Origin: an uncultured Bacteroidales bacterium
Lineage (GTDB): Bacteria > Bacteroidota > Bacteroidia > Bacteroidales > UBA932
Reading direction: 5' to 3'
NCBI GenBank assembly: GCA_944323825.1
Contig: CALUTY010000005.1
Location: forward strand, 124,001-188,000
Length of the DNA stretch: 64,000 nucleotides
Made by a program: the position numbers and the translations under genes. A model generated the notes under the pieces. The model did no database searches and had not been told where the DNA came from. It was given only the letters and a program-made list of their open reading frames with translations. Shown here one piece after another: positions 51,708 to 59,414 of this stretch (position 1 is its first letter; every line of letters starts with the position of its first letter).

Positions 51708-52940
51708 TCAGTCCTCATTCTCTTCTGCGGTCTTCTCCCCCTGGACGATGTGCATGGTGTCACGAGCAATGACAAGCTCCTCGTCCGTGGTGATGACTGC
51801 CACCTTCACCTTGGAATCAGGCATGGATATGATTGTGTCCTTTCCTGTGGCGACATTCGCCTCATAGTCGAACTTCACGCCCATGAATGTGAGGTTCTCA
51901 CACACGCGGCGGCGGAGACGGCTGTTGTTCTCCCCTATTCCTCCCGTGAAGACGATGAGGTCCACCCCGTTCATTGCGGCTGCGTATGCACCGATATACT
52001 TTGTGATTTCGTATGTGAGCTTCTTGAGCGCAAGCTTGGCCCTCGGGTCGCCTGCGTTGGCGGCTGCATCCAGGTCACGGGCATCTGAAGAAATGCCGGA
52101 AACGCCGAGGAAGCCGCTCTTCTTGTTGAGCACCTTGCTCATCTCCGCAGGGGAAAGGTTTTCCTTCTCCTGCAGCCATGTCACCACATCAGGGTCCACA
52201 TTTCCTGACCTTGTGCCCATGGTCACGCCCTCAAGCGGGGTGAAGCCCATGGAAGTGTCCACCGAATGCCCGTTCACAACGGCTGCGATGGAGCTTCCGT
52301 TGCCGAGATGGCAGGTGATGACCTTGCAGTTGTCAGGCTGCAGCCCGGCAAAGTTCGCACCTTTCTCGGAAACATACCTGTGGCTTGTGCCGTGGAAACC
52401 GTAACGGCGGATACGGTATTTTTCGTAATATTCGTATGGGATGGAATACATGTAGGCGTATGCCGGCATCGTCTGATGGAAGGCCGTGTCGAATACCGCA
52501 ACCTGCGGCACTGACGGGAGCACATGGCTCACTGCCCTTATGCCCAGAAGGTTGGCAGGATTGTGGAGCGGCGCGATGTCGCAGCATGCCTCGATCTTAG
52601 CTATGACAGCGTCATTTATCAGACAGCTGCTGACAAATTCCTCTCCGCCATGCACCACGCGGTGCCCGACGGCCTCGATGTCCTCAAGCTTCTCAAGCAC
52701 CCCGTACTTCTTGTCGAGAAGGGCCTCGATGACAGCCTTGATGGCGACCGTATGGTCGGCTATCGGCATTTCCTTGACATATTGTTCATCCAGGGAGCCC
52801 CTGTGCTTTATGCACCCGGCTTCCATACCGATTCTTTCCACAAGCCCCTTGGCAAGCAGATAATAGACGCTGTCACCCTTCATGTCCAGAAGCTGGTATT
52901 TGAGGGACGAGCTGCCGCAATTCAGAACAAGGATTATCAT
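51708..52940 (-). CDS. ackA: Acetate kinase
   Basis: 410 residues. Start MIILVLNCGSSSLKYQLLD (phosphate-1 loop), RRYGFHGTSHRYVS (catalytic region), GTRSGNVDPDVVTWL and FTGGIGENNSRLRRRV are all standard. It makes acetate and ATP from acetyl phosphate. Unusually, it heads an operon with ptb and buk instead of pta, so acetyl and butyryl phosphate energy conservation are co-expressed. Promoter TTTG-N20-TAACTTTG lies upstream. Confidence 0.96.
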   Translation of the reverse strand: MIILVLNCGSSSLKYQLLDMKGDSVYYLLAKGLVERIGMEAGCIKHRGSLDEQYVKEMPIADHTVAIKAVIEALLDKKYGVLEKLEDIEAVGHRVVHGGEEFVSSCLINDAVIAKIEACCDIAPLHNPANLLGIRAVSHVLPSVPQVAVFDTAFHQTMPAYAYMYSIPYEYYEKYRIRRYGFHGTSHRYVSEKGANFAGLQPDNCKVITCHLGNGSSIAAVVNGHSVDTSMGFTPLEGVTMGTRSGNVDPDVVTWLQEKENLSPAEMSKVLNKKSGFLGVSGISSDARDLDAAANAGDPRAKLALKKLTYEITKYIGAYAAAMNGVDLIVFTGGIGENNSRLRRRVCENLTFMGVKFDYEANVATGKDTIISMPDSKVKVAVITTDEELVIARDTMHIVQGEKTAEENED

Positions 52941-52993
52941 AAAAATTTATTTAAAAGTTTGTCAAACAATATAAATTCTAACCAAAAAACATT

Positions 52994-53025
52994 CAAAGTT
53001 AGAAAATAATAACTATTTTAGCAAA
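52994..53025 (-). promoter_or_regulatory. Full promoter for ackA-ptb-buk
   Basis: Minus-strand TTTG (53025-53022), 20 bases, then TAACTTTG (53001-52994). Predicted start near 52987, leader about 47 bases. Confidence 0.75.
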
Positions 53026-53038
53026 AAATAGGAACGAA

Positions 53039-54202
53039 ATGGGAGAGGCGAAAGATACTGCGGGCATCGCCCTGTTTTTTATGGCCGGCACGGCTGTCGG
53101 GGAATGGCTTGTCAGCGGGCCTGTACCCCCGGAACACCGGCATATTCTGGCTTCCGCCTCCATGATGCTCCTCGCATCCGCAGCCATTGCTGCAGGCCTG
53201 ACAAAAACGGCAGGACCTCGCAGGACAGTTTCAGTCTTGTCGCTTTTCGCACTTGCAGGACTTCTCTGCAGGGTTTCCGTCTCCATCCACGGCGGCATTT
53301 CCGTTTTTCAAGGCAGCCTCCCGGCAGAAGCTCTGGCCTCCATGTCCGGAAAATTCAAGGCCCTCATCGATTCCGTACCGTATCGGGACAGTGACAGCGC
53401 CGCCATCATCAAGGCCCTCATATCCGGCGACCGGAGCGATGTCGCCCCGCACATCAGGGACGCATTCAGGGACAGCGGCGCATCCCACATCCTCGCCCTC
53501 TCCGGGATGCATCTCGGCATCATCTACGCCATCCTGCTCAAAATGTTTTCCGTCTTCGGCAACACCCCGGCGGCAAGAAAGGCCCGCTCCCTGTCCATAA
53601 TCGCCATCTCCGCATGGTACACCGCCGTAACCGGTGCGGCCTCGTCCCTTGTGCGTGCCCTCCTGTTCATCACCCTCAGCGAAACCGCCAGGCTCGCAGG
53701 ACGCGAAACCAGGCCGATGAACATATTCTTTGTCGCCCTCACCATCCAGCTCGCCCTTTCTCCGGGAAACATAACATCCGCAGGCTTCCAGCTCTCCTAT
53801 CTTGCAATGGCGGGAATATACATCCTCTATCCGAAAATGAAAAGCTGGTTCCCCGGCCCGGATTCCGGGACAATGCGGGTTCAGGGCCCCAATCAGGAAC
53901 AGGCACCGGTTCCGAGCGGACGGAGGGGTCCGATGAAAAGGCTCTGGGATGCGGCCGCCCTCACGATAGCCTGCCAGGCGTTCACCGCCCCGGCGGCGTG
54001 GCTGCATTTCGGGACATTCCCAGAATATTTCATCATCACCAACCTTCTCGCCGTTCCGCTGTCCAATTTCATAATGATAACATCCGTCGGCGTCATAGCC
54101 CTTTCAGCCCTCGGCATCTGTCCGTCATTCCTGATAGACCTGGACTGTTTCTGCATCGGGCTGCTGAAAGACATCCTTGTGACAATCAGCGAATTGCCAT
54201 AG
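53039..54202 (+). CDS. ComEC/Rec2-type competence membrane protein, core domain only
   Basis: 387 residues. The Competence domain is evident: LISGDRSDVAPHIRDAFRDSGASH, then ILALSGMHLGIIYAILLKMF, a long set of hydrophobic segments (VRALLFITLS, GFQLSYLAMAGIYILYP), and NLLAVPLSNFIMITSVGVIAL. Typical ComEC is 600-800 residues with an N-terminal OB-like DUF4131 domain and a C-terminal metallo-beta-lactamase domain; the latter is entirely absent and the N-terminal region is only about 110 residues. ComEC forms the inner-membrane channel for DNA uptake. The end is a clean stop 4 bases before apbE, so this is not an obvious frameshift. No other com genes are near. Confidence 0.8.
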   Translation: MGEAKDTAGIALFFMAGTAVGEWLVSGPVPPEHRHILASASMMLLASAAIAAGLTKTAGPRRTVSVLSLFALAGLLCRVSVSIHGGISVFQGSLPAEALASMSGKFKALIDSVPYRDSDSAAIIKALISGDRSDVAPHIRDAFRDSGASHILALSGMHLGIIYAILLKMFSVFGNTPAARKARSLSIIAISAWYTAVTGAASSLVRALLFITLSETARLAGRETRPMNIFFVALTIQLALSPGNITSAGFQLSYLAMAGIYILYPKMKSWFPGPDSGTMRVQGPNQEQAPVPSGRRGPMKRLWDAAALTIACQAFTAPAAWLHFGTFPEYFIITNLLAVPLSNFIMITSVGVIALSALGICPSFLIDLDCFCIGLLKDILVTISELP

Positions 54203-54206
54203 TTAA

Positions 54207-55277
54207 TTATTCCTTCACGAGGCGGAAGCCGGAGGAATGCCAGGCATGCATAACCCCTTCAGAATCCTCATAGATGAGGTAGGCCTCAAGGTCAGGCCTG
54301 CCTTCGATGAACTTCACCGCCCCGTCAAGACCGAGCACCATGCAATATGTGGCAAAGGCATCGGCAGTCACGGCATCCGGAGCCACTATAGTCGCACTGA
54401 GAAGGGAATGCTGCACAGGCCATCCCGTCCTCGGGTCCACTGTATGGGCATATTTTTTCCCGTCCTTTACATAGAACTTCCTGTAGTTGCCGGATGTCAC
54501 CACCCCGCACCGCTCCGGACCGGCCTCCATCACTCCCTTCAGATCCGCCCCGGACACATTGTTCCCGTCCACCGGCCTGTCCACGCCTATCGTCCATGCC
54601 GCTCCGGCAGGGTTCACACCGCTGCACACTATCTCCCCGCCTATGTTCACGAGCATGTCCTTCACCCCGGCACCCTCCAGATACGATGCCACGAGGTCGC
54701 AGGCATATCCCTGGGCTATGGCATTGTAGTTCAGCCGCGGCAGATGCTCCAGATCCCCGTCCGCCACGACATCCGCACCTCTGAGCGTCCCGTCCGGGGC
54801 CACCGCATCCGCAAGGTCAGGCACAAGGCGGTCCATCCCGACCGTTTTCCTGACTTCCTCCACCCGGGACGGGGACGGAAGGGAATCGGAGGTGAAGCCG
54901 AATCCCCAGATGTCGAAAAGAGGGGCTGCAGACACATCCAGAGCCCCGCCGGTGGTCTTCCAGAAATCCACCGCCAGCCTGTACATCTCAATGAAAGTGC
55001 TGTCCGGCACAACGGTCTCCCCCGCATTGAAGCGGGTCAGGATGGAATTCCTGTTATATCCGGAAAGGGAATTGTCAAAAGCGTTCAATATGGAATCTAT
55101 GGCCGTCTTCATATCCTCCGGGGCAGTCTTTGCCCCGTCTGTATTGACTTTAATCATGTATGTGCCCCCCTGGGCATAGCCGGAAATTGTGACATATCCG
55201 CCGGAAGGGCGGCAGGAGAGCGGCATCAGGGCGGCAAGGAGCGGCAGAAAAATCGCCGCCAGTCTGGATTTTTTCAT
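54207..55277 (-). CDS. apbE: FAD:protein FMN transferase ApbE, lipoprotein
   Basis: 356 residues. Lipoprotein signal peptide ending in LMPLSC (Cys22). ApbE signs are YAQGGTYMIKV, DVSAAPLFDIWGFG, NYNAIAQGYACDLVA, LVNIGGEIVCSG and YAHTVDPRTGWPV. It transfers FMN from FAD to threonine in partner proteins such as NqrB/C or RnfD/G in the periplasm. No nqr or rnf genes are in the window, so its targets lie elsewhere. It is convergent with comEC and divergent from the FISUMP gene. Confidence 0.93.
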   Translation of the reverse strand: MKKSRLAAIFLPLLAALMPLSCRPSGGYVTISGYAQGGTYMIKVNTDGAKTAPEDMKTAIDSILNAFDNSLSGYNRNSILTRFNAGETVVPDSTFIEMYRLAVDFWKTTGGALDVSAAPLFDIWGFGFTSDSLPSPSRVEEVRKTVGMDRLVPDLADAVAPDGTLRGADVVADGDLEHLPRLNYNAIAQGYACDLVASYLEGAGVKDMLVNIGGEIVCSGVNPAGAAWTIGVDRPVDGNNVSGADLKGVMEAGPERCGVVTSGNYRKFYVKDGKKYAHTVDPRTGWPVQHSLLSATIVAPDAVTADAFATYCMVLGLDGAVKFIEGRPDLEAYLIYEDSEGVMHAWHSSGFRLVKE

Positions 55278-55368
55278 GTTCTTGACAAAGTATTTTCACA
55301 AAAATAGCGGATTTTCATAAAAAATGCACATCTTTGTAAGATTGATGTTGTGATTAAAGATTTGTGAA

Positions 55369-56589
55369 ATGGATTTGAGGAAATTGTACATTGCATCCAT
55401 GTCGGCCCTTGCGGCATTCTTCCTGATTTCATGCAATAATGACGAGGAGGAGACCGCGACGCTTCCATATGTGGACAACACGCCTGCATTCACGCTTGAC
55501 AGATACATATTGGCCGGTTCCACCCATACGATGAAGGCCGCCACAGTCACCAATGCCACAGGAGAGGCGGTGGCCTATTCATGGAGCATTACAAGAGGGT
55601 CCGACACCGTGGAGGACGATGAGTTCAGTGATGATGAGGAAGAAAGCGGCAATGACGGACAGGAACTCACATTCATGTTCAAGGGAGCTGAAACAGCTGA
55701 CACTCTCTGCAATTTCACGGTGTCATGCTCAGTTTCCGCCACCGGATATTACGGCACAAGCTATTCAGTCACAACGACAACGGTAAATGGGGAATCCCTC
55801 AAGTCCGAAGGGGACGCCGGCCTCGCAGAGGGCATCACTGAAGGCTCATGCACTGACACCGAACAGCATGAATACACTACCGTAAAAATAGGCGGACTCG
55901 AATGGATGGCTCAAAATATGGCATCCAAGGGAGCGGCAGGAGCGGAAAAAGGGGCTGCCCTTGAAAACTCCGATGCTGTTTCCGACATATTCGGCAGATT
56001 CTACACATGGGATGAAGCCAAGGAAATCTGCAGCAACCTTACTCAAGACGGAGACAATGAATGGAGGCTTCCGACACGCTCGGACTGGGATGTCCTCGGA
56101 AAATATTTCTCCGCACCGGACGGCTCTGAAGACGGTTCCGCATCAGACGGGGACCTGACCGTATGGAAAGGTATCACCTCCAAGCTGATGACCAATGCGA
56201 AGTTCAACGGGAACGAAATGTGGGAATACTGGACAGCAGTCGGCGACATCTCCAATGAAAGCGGATTCTCCATCATCCCTACCGGCTATGCCACGGTGGT
56301 CAACATGACACAGGGGGACAACAGCCAGACACAGACCGTCAACAGGATATGGACATTCTTCGGTATGAACGAATATGCAGGTTTCTGGACCTCAGATGCC
56401 TACAGCAATGAAAATTCCTCCGGCACTGATGAAGGCATCTCGGACGGCGGCAGCGGCGAAGGTGATGCCCAGACACCGTCTTCTGCATACTATGTCTACA
56501 TGTACGACACCAGGCCGGACCTCATGCTGAACTATGCCGACGGGGCAAGCTTCGCCCTCCCGGTACGCTGCGTCAGAGATGCACAGTAA
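55369..56589 (+). CDS. FISUMP-domain lipoprotein
   Basis: 406 residues. Lipoprotein signal peptide MDLRKLYIASMSALAAFF ends at LISC (Cys22), followed by the acidic NNDEEE, a surface-export-like signal rich in Asp/Glu. Residues about 30-130 look like a PKD/Ig-like beta domain (TFMFKGAETADTLC). The C-terminal ~230 residues form the Fibrobacter succinogenes major paralogous (FISUMP) domain: VKIGGLEWMAQNMAS, GRFYTWDEAKEICSN, WRLPTRSDWDVLGKY and ALPVRCVRD. Likely a surface-displayed protein of unknown ligand. A near-consensus CATCTTTG lies at 55329-55336. Confidence 0.85.
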   Translation: MDLRKLYIASMSALAAFFLISCNNDEEETATLPYVDNTPAFTLDRYILAGSTHTMKAATVTNATGEAVAYSWSITRGSDTVEDDEFSDDEEESGNDGQELTFMFKGAETADTLCNFTVSCSVSATGYYGTSYSVTTTTVNGESLKSEGDAGLAEGITEGSCTDTEQHEYTTVKIGGLEWMAQNMASKGAAGAEKGAALENSDAVSDIFGRFYTWDEAKEICSNLTQDGDNEWRLPTRSDWDVLGKYFSAPDGSEDGSASDGDLTVWKGITSKLMTNAKFNGNEMWEYWTAVGDISNESGFSIIPTGYATVVNMTQGDNSQTQTVNRIWTFFGMNEYAGFWTSDAYSNENSSGTDEGISDGGSGEGDAQTPSSAYYVYMYDTRPDLMLNYADGASFALPVRCVRDAQ

Positions 56590-56665
56590 GGCATCCGGCA
56601 GCAGACATGCCTGATTCTCAACAGACCATATATAAACCGATCATCCATCCAAAAGACAGAAAAAA

Positions 56666-57256
56666 ATGAAAAAAGGGACAATAATAATCCTCGTCATAGC
56701 AGCCGTAGTGCTGGTTCTATTCTTCTGGGTCAAAAACTCATACAACGGGCTTGTGAAGGCCGACGAACAGGTAAGCGCAGCCTGGGCACAGGTGGAGAAT
56801 GTCTACCAGCGCAGGGCTGACCTCATACCGAACCTTGTGGCCACAGTCAAGGGCTATGCGGAGCACGAGTCATCCACTCTTGAAAGCGTGATGGCAGCCA
56901 GGTCAAAGGCCACCCAGATAACAGTGGATCCGTCCGACCTCAGCGAAGAGAACATTGCACAGTTCCAGAACGCCCAGGGAGAGCTCAGCCAGGCCCTCGG
57001 CAGGCTGCTTATGATAACGGAAAACTATCCTGACCTGAAGGCCAACCAGAATTTCAGGGACCTGCAGGCCCAGCTTGAAGGCACCGAAAACAGGATCACC
57101 ACCGAAAGGATGAAGTTCAACGAGACAGCCAGAAGTTACAATACAATGGTCAGAAGCTTCCCGAAGAACATCATCGCATCAATGTTCGACTTCGAGACAA
57201 AAGGATACTTCAAGGCCGCAGAAGGCGCTGAAACGGCACCGGAAGTGAAATTCTGA
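56666..57256 (+). CDS. LemA-family protein
   Basis: 196 residues. One N-terminal membrane segment (about 4-23) and a long helical domain: YNGLVKADEQVSAAWAQVEN, VYQRRADLIPNLVATVKGYA and ENRITTERMKFNETARSYN, followed by a C-terminal FPKNIIASMF. These are all LemA marks. The soluble part should form a helical bundle at the membrane; function is unclear. It heads a run with two TPM-domain genes, a linkage frequent in bacteria that suggests a membrane quality-control complex. Confidence 0.93.
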   Translation: MKKGTIIILVIAAVVLVLFFWVKNSYNGLVKADEQVSAAWAQVENVYQRRADLIPNLVATVKGYAEHESSTLESVMAARSKATQITVDPSDLSEENIAQFQNAQGELSQALGRLLMITENYPDLKANQNFRDLQAQLEGTENRITTERMKFNETARSYNTMVRSFPKNIIASMFDFETKGYFKAAEGAETAPEVKF

Positions 57257-57284
57257 CCTTCCTGCCAAAGAAGCCAGTCCACTG

Positions 57285-57749
57285 ATGAAAGCAAGGGAAT
57301 TCCTTTCTGAAAAAGAGAAGGCCGATGTCATTGCTGCCATAAAGGAGGCAGAACTCGGCACTTCAGGTGAAATCCGCATCCACCTTGACGAGAAATGCAG
57401 CGGGGACCCGATGAAACGGGCCGTCGAAGTTTTCAGATATCTCAAGATGGACAGGACAGAACTCCACAATGGAGTCCTGATATATGTTGCATGCCAGTCC
57501 AAAGTATTCGCCATCGTAGGTGACTGCGGCATCAACAATGCTGTTCCGAAGGATTTCTGGCACGATGTGTCACAGGTAATGCATGACAAATTTTCCGAAG
57601 GGCATTTTGCGGAAGGCCTTGCCGCAGCCGCAAGGATGGCCGGAGAAAAACTGAAAGAATATTTTCCGTACAGCAAGGACGATGTGAATGAACTTCCGGA
57701 TGAAATATCCTTCGGAAAGAACGAAGAGTCAGGCCTTGAGCATAAATGA
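57285..57749 (+). CDS. TPM-domain protein without signal peptide
   Basis: 154 residues. The TPM_phosphatase domain starts at FLSEKEKADVIAAIKEAELG and contains TSGEIRIHLDEKCSG, NGVLIYVACQSKVFAIVGD and FAEGLAAAARMAGEKL. It lacks a signal peptide and membrane segments, so it should be cytoplasmic, or attached to the inner membrane by partners, whereas its downstream paralogue is exported. Phosphatase activity is known for a plant relative, not for this form. It lies 28 bases after lemA. Confidence 0.85.
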   Translation: MKAREFLSEKEKADVIAAIKEAELGTSGEIRIHLDEKCSGDPMKRAVEVFRYLKMDRTELHNGVLIYVACQSKVFAIVGDCGINNAVPKDFWHDVSQVMHDKFSEGHFAEGLAAAARMAGEKLKEYFPYSKDDVNELPDEISFGKNEESGLEHK

Positions 57750-57822
57750 TCATGAATCAGCCAGGTTCATCAACTGTACCAGGGATGACACTTGGCTTAA
57801 TCCTGATTGTCAGCCATAGATT

Positions 57823-58638
57823 ATGAAAAGAAATACTCTCAGATATTGCCTTGCGGCAGTCATGCTGCTTGTCTGCACCCTTTCCCATGCCATTCCGGCA
57901 AGACCGCAGCCGCCGAGGCTCGTGAATGACCTTGCAGGACTTTTCACCATGTCGCAGGCACAGAGGCTTGAACGCGTGCTCACCGCTTTTGATGACTCCA
58001 CATCAAATCAGATTACGGTCGTCACCACAAATGACCTTGAAGGCTATACTCCTGCCGAATACGGCACAAGGATAGGCCTAGACTGGGGAGTGGGCTCTGC
58101 GGAGTTCAACAACGGAGTGGTCATGGTCGTGAAGCCCAAGACAAGGGATTCTAACGGACAGGTAAACATCAGTGTAGGCTACGGACTTGAAGGCGCCATC
58201 CCTGACGCATACGCCAAGCGTATCATAGACAATGAAATAATACCACGGTTCGCGGAAGGCGACTATTTCGGAGGCGTGGCAGCAGGCTGCACCGTACTCA
58301 TGCAGCTCGCTTCAGGTGAAATCTCAGAACCCCGGGGCGATGAAGGCCTGTCCCTCTGGGACATATTCATCATTGCCATCGTTCTCTTCACATTTACAGT
58401 AATCCTTCTGTCCGCCATCTTCGGCAGACGCCACGGTGGCGGCGGCAACAACGGCAGCACCGGCGGCGGTCCAGACCTCATGGACACCATCATCATCGGC
58501 AGTCTCCTCGGCGGCAGCCACGGCAGAAGTTCAGGCTGGGGCGGCTCCGGAGGCGGTTTCAGCGGTGGCTTCGGAGGTGGTTTCGGAGGTTTCGGAGGAG
58601 GAAGTTTCGGCGGAGGCGGTGCATCCGGCTCATGGTAA
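57823..58638 (+). CDS. TPM-domain membrane protein with glycine-rich tail (YgcG-like)
   Basis: 271 residues. Signal peptide (about 1-24), periplasmic TPM domain (about 30-165; LVNDLAGLFTMSQAQRLE, NNGVVMVVKPKTR, VGYGLEGAIPDAYAKRI), one membrane segment (about 182-202), and a tail of ~70 residues made largely of Gly, Ser and Phe ending GGGGASGSW. This layout is typical of YgcG proteins. It lies 73 bases after the short TPM gene, with lemA in the same run. Its Gly-rich end faces the cytoplasm by prediction. Function not established. Confidence 0.88.
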   Translation: MKRNTLRYCLAAVMLLVCTLSHAIPARPQPPRLVNDLAGLFTMSQAQRLERVLTAFDDSTSNQITVVTTNDLEGYTPAEYGTRIGLDWGVGSAEFNNGVVMVVKPKTRDSNGQVNISVGYGLEGAIPDAYAKRIIDNEIIPRFAEGDYFGGVAAGCTVLMQLASGEISEPRGDEGLSLWDIFIIAIVLFTFTVILLSAIFGRRHGGGGNNGSTGGGPDLMDTIIIGSLLGGSHGRSSGWGGSGGGFSGGFGGGFGGFGGGSFGGGGASGSW

Positions 58639-58642
58639 GACA

Positions 58643-59407
58643 TTACCGGAGATCAGTGACAATGAAATCGGAGGGAAGTGTCTTCCCGTCGAAAGAGAAA
58701 GAAGAGGAATCTGTCCGGGAAGAGAGGGAGAAGGAGGTGACGGTCAGGGTGAGAATGATGCCGTCATCCATCTTCATTTCAAGGCCGGCAGGGACTGGGG
58801 ATTCCGCTCCGGAGAGATAGAGCACGGCGGAAGATATGCCTTTCAGGCCGGGCAGAGGAGCAAGATGAAGGGCAGTGACGGACTTGCCGCCAAAAGAAGA
58901 GGAGTTCTCGGACACGACTGAAAAGACCCGGGAAACATCGCCCACGATGAGGGCAGGATTGGCAAGATAGTCGGGATGCTCTCTGTCAAACGATTCTGCG
59001 ACAGCCTCGGACGCATTCCTGTCTATGGTCCATTTCACCGAACCGTCACAATATACTTCCAGACCGTCGCCCTTCATGATGAAGGAACTGCCCTGAAGGA
59101 CGACATTTCCGCTTCCGGTCATCTTCACCTTGGCATTGTCCAAGACATATTCATAGTCAAATGCGGCGGACGAGGAGGACAGCTCAGCAATGAACCTGTC
59201 AAGAATGCCGGATGACTGCTGAGGCACGGAGCCGCCATGAGGCGCAGGTACTGACCACGCTGCATACAAGGCAGGAGAGGCTTCCTCAGCAAAGGCACAT
59301 CCTGCCCCAGAAGCTTCCAAAGCCATTGCAGAAGTTTCTGTTGGCACTGTATAAATTCCTGCAGCTGTCAGCATCGCTGCAATGATTGATGTCCGCATAG
59401 CATTCAT
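58643..59407 (-). CDS. LolA-like outer-membrane lipoprotein carrier
   Basis: 254 residues with an N-terminal hydrophobic segment and likely signal peptide (cleavage uncertain; the first ~60 residues are Ala/Ser-rich). From about residue 70 the pattern FIAELSSSSAAFDYEYVL, GSSFIMKGDGLEVYCDGSVKW, VVSENSSSFGG and VTSFSLSS fits the LolA half-barrel that shields lipid chains of lipoproteins on the way to LolB or an equivalent. Sequence is divergent, so identification rests partly on position: lolA directly after ftsK is a common order in Bacteroidota. Confidence 0.75.
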   Translation of the reverse strand: MNAMRTSIIAAMLTAAGIYTVPTETSAMALEASGAGCAFAEEASPALYAAWSVPAPHGGSVPQQSSGILDRFIAELSSSSAAFDYEYVLDNAKVKMTGSGNVVLQGSSFIMKGDGLEVYCDGSVKWTIDRNASEAVAESFDREHPDYLANPALIVGDVSRVFSVVSENSSSFGGKSVTALHLAPLPGLKGISSAVLYLSGAESPVPAGLEMKMDDGIILTLTVTSFSLSSRTDSSSFSFDGKTLPSDFIVTDLR

Positions 59408-59414
59408 TATAAAA

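Noticed and set aside
54237..55307. 356-codon frame antisense to apbE
   Set aside because: apbE is intact with all motifs; this frame is His/Arg/Pro-rich and unrecognisable.
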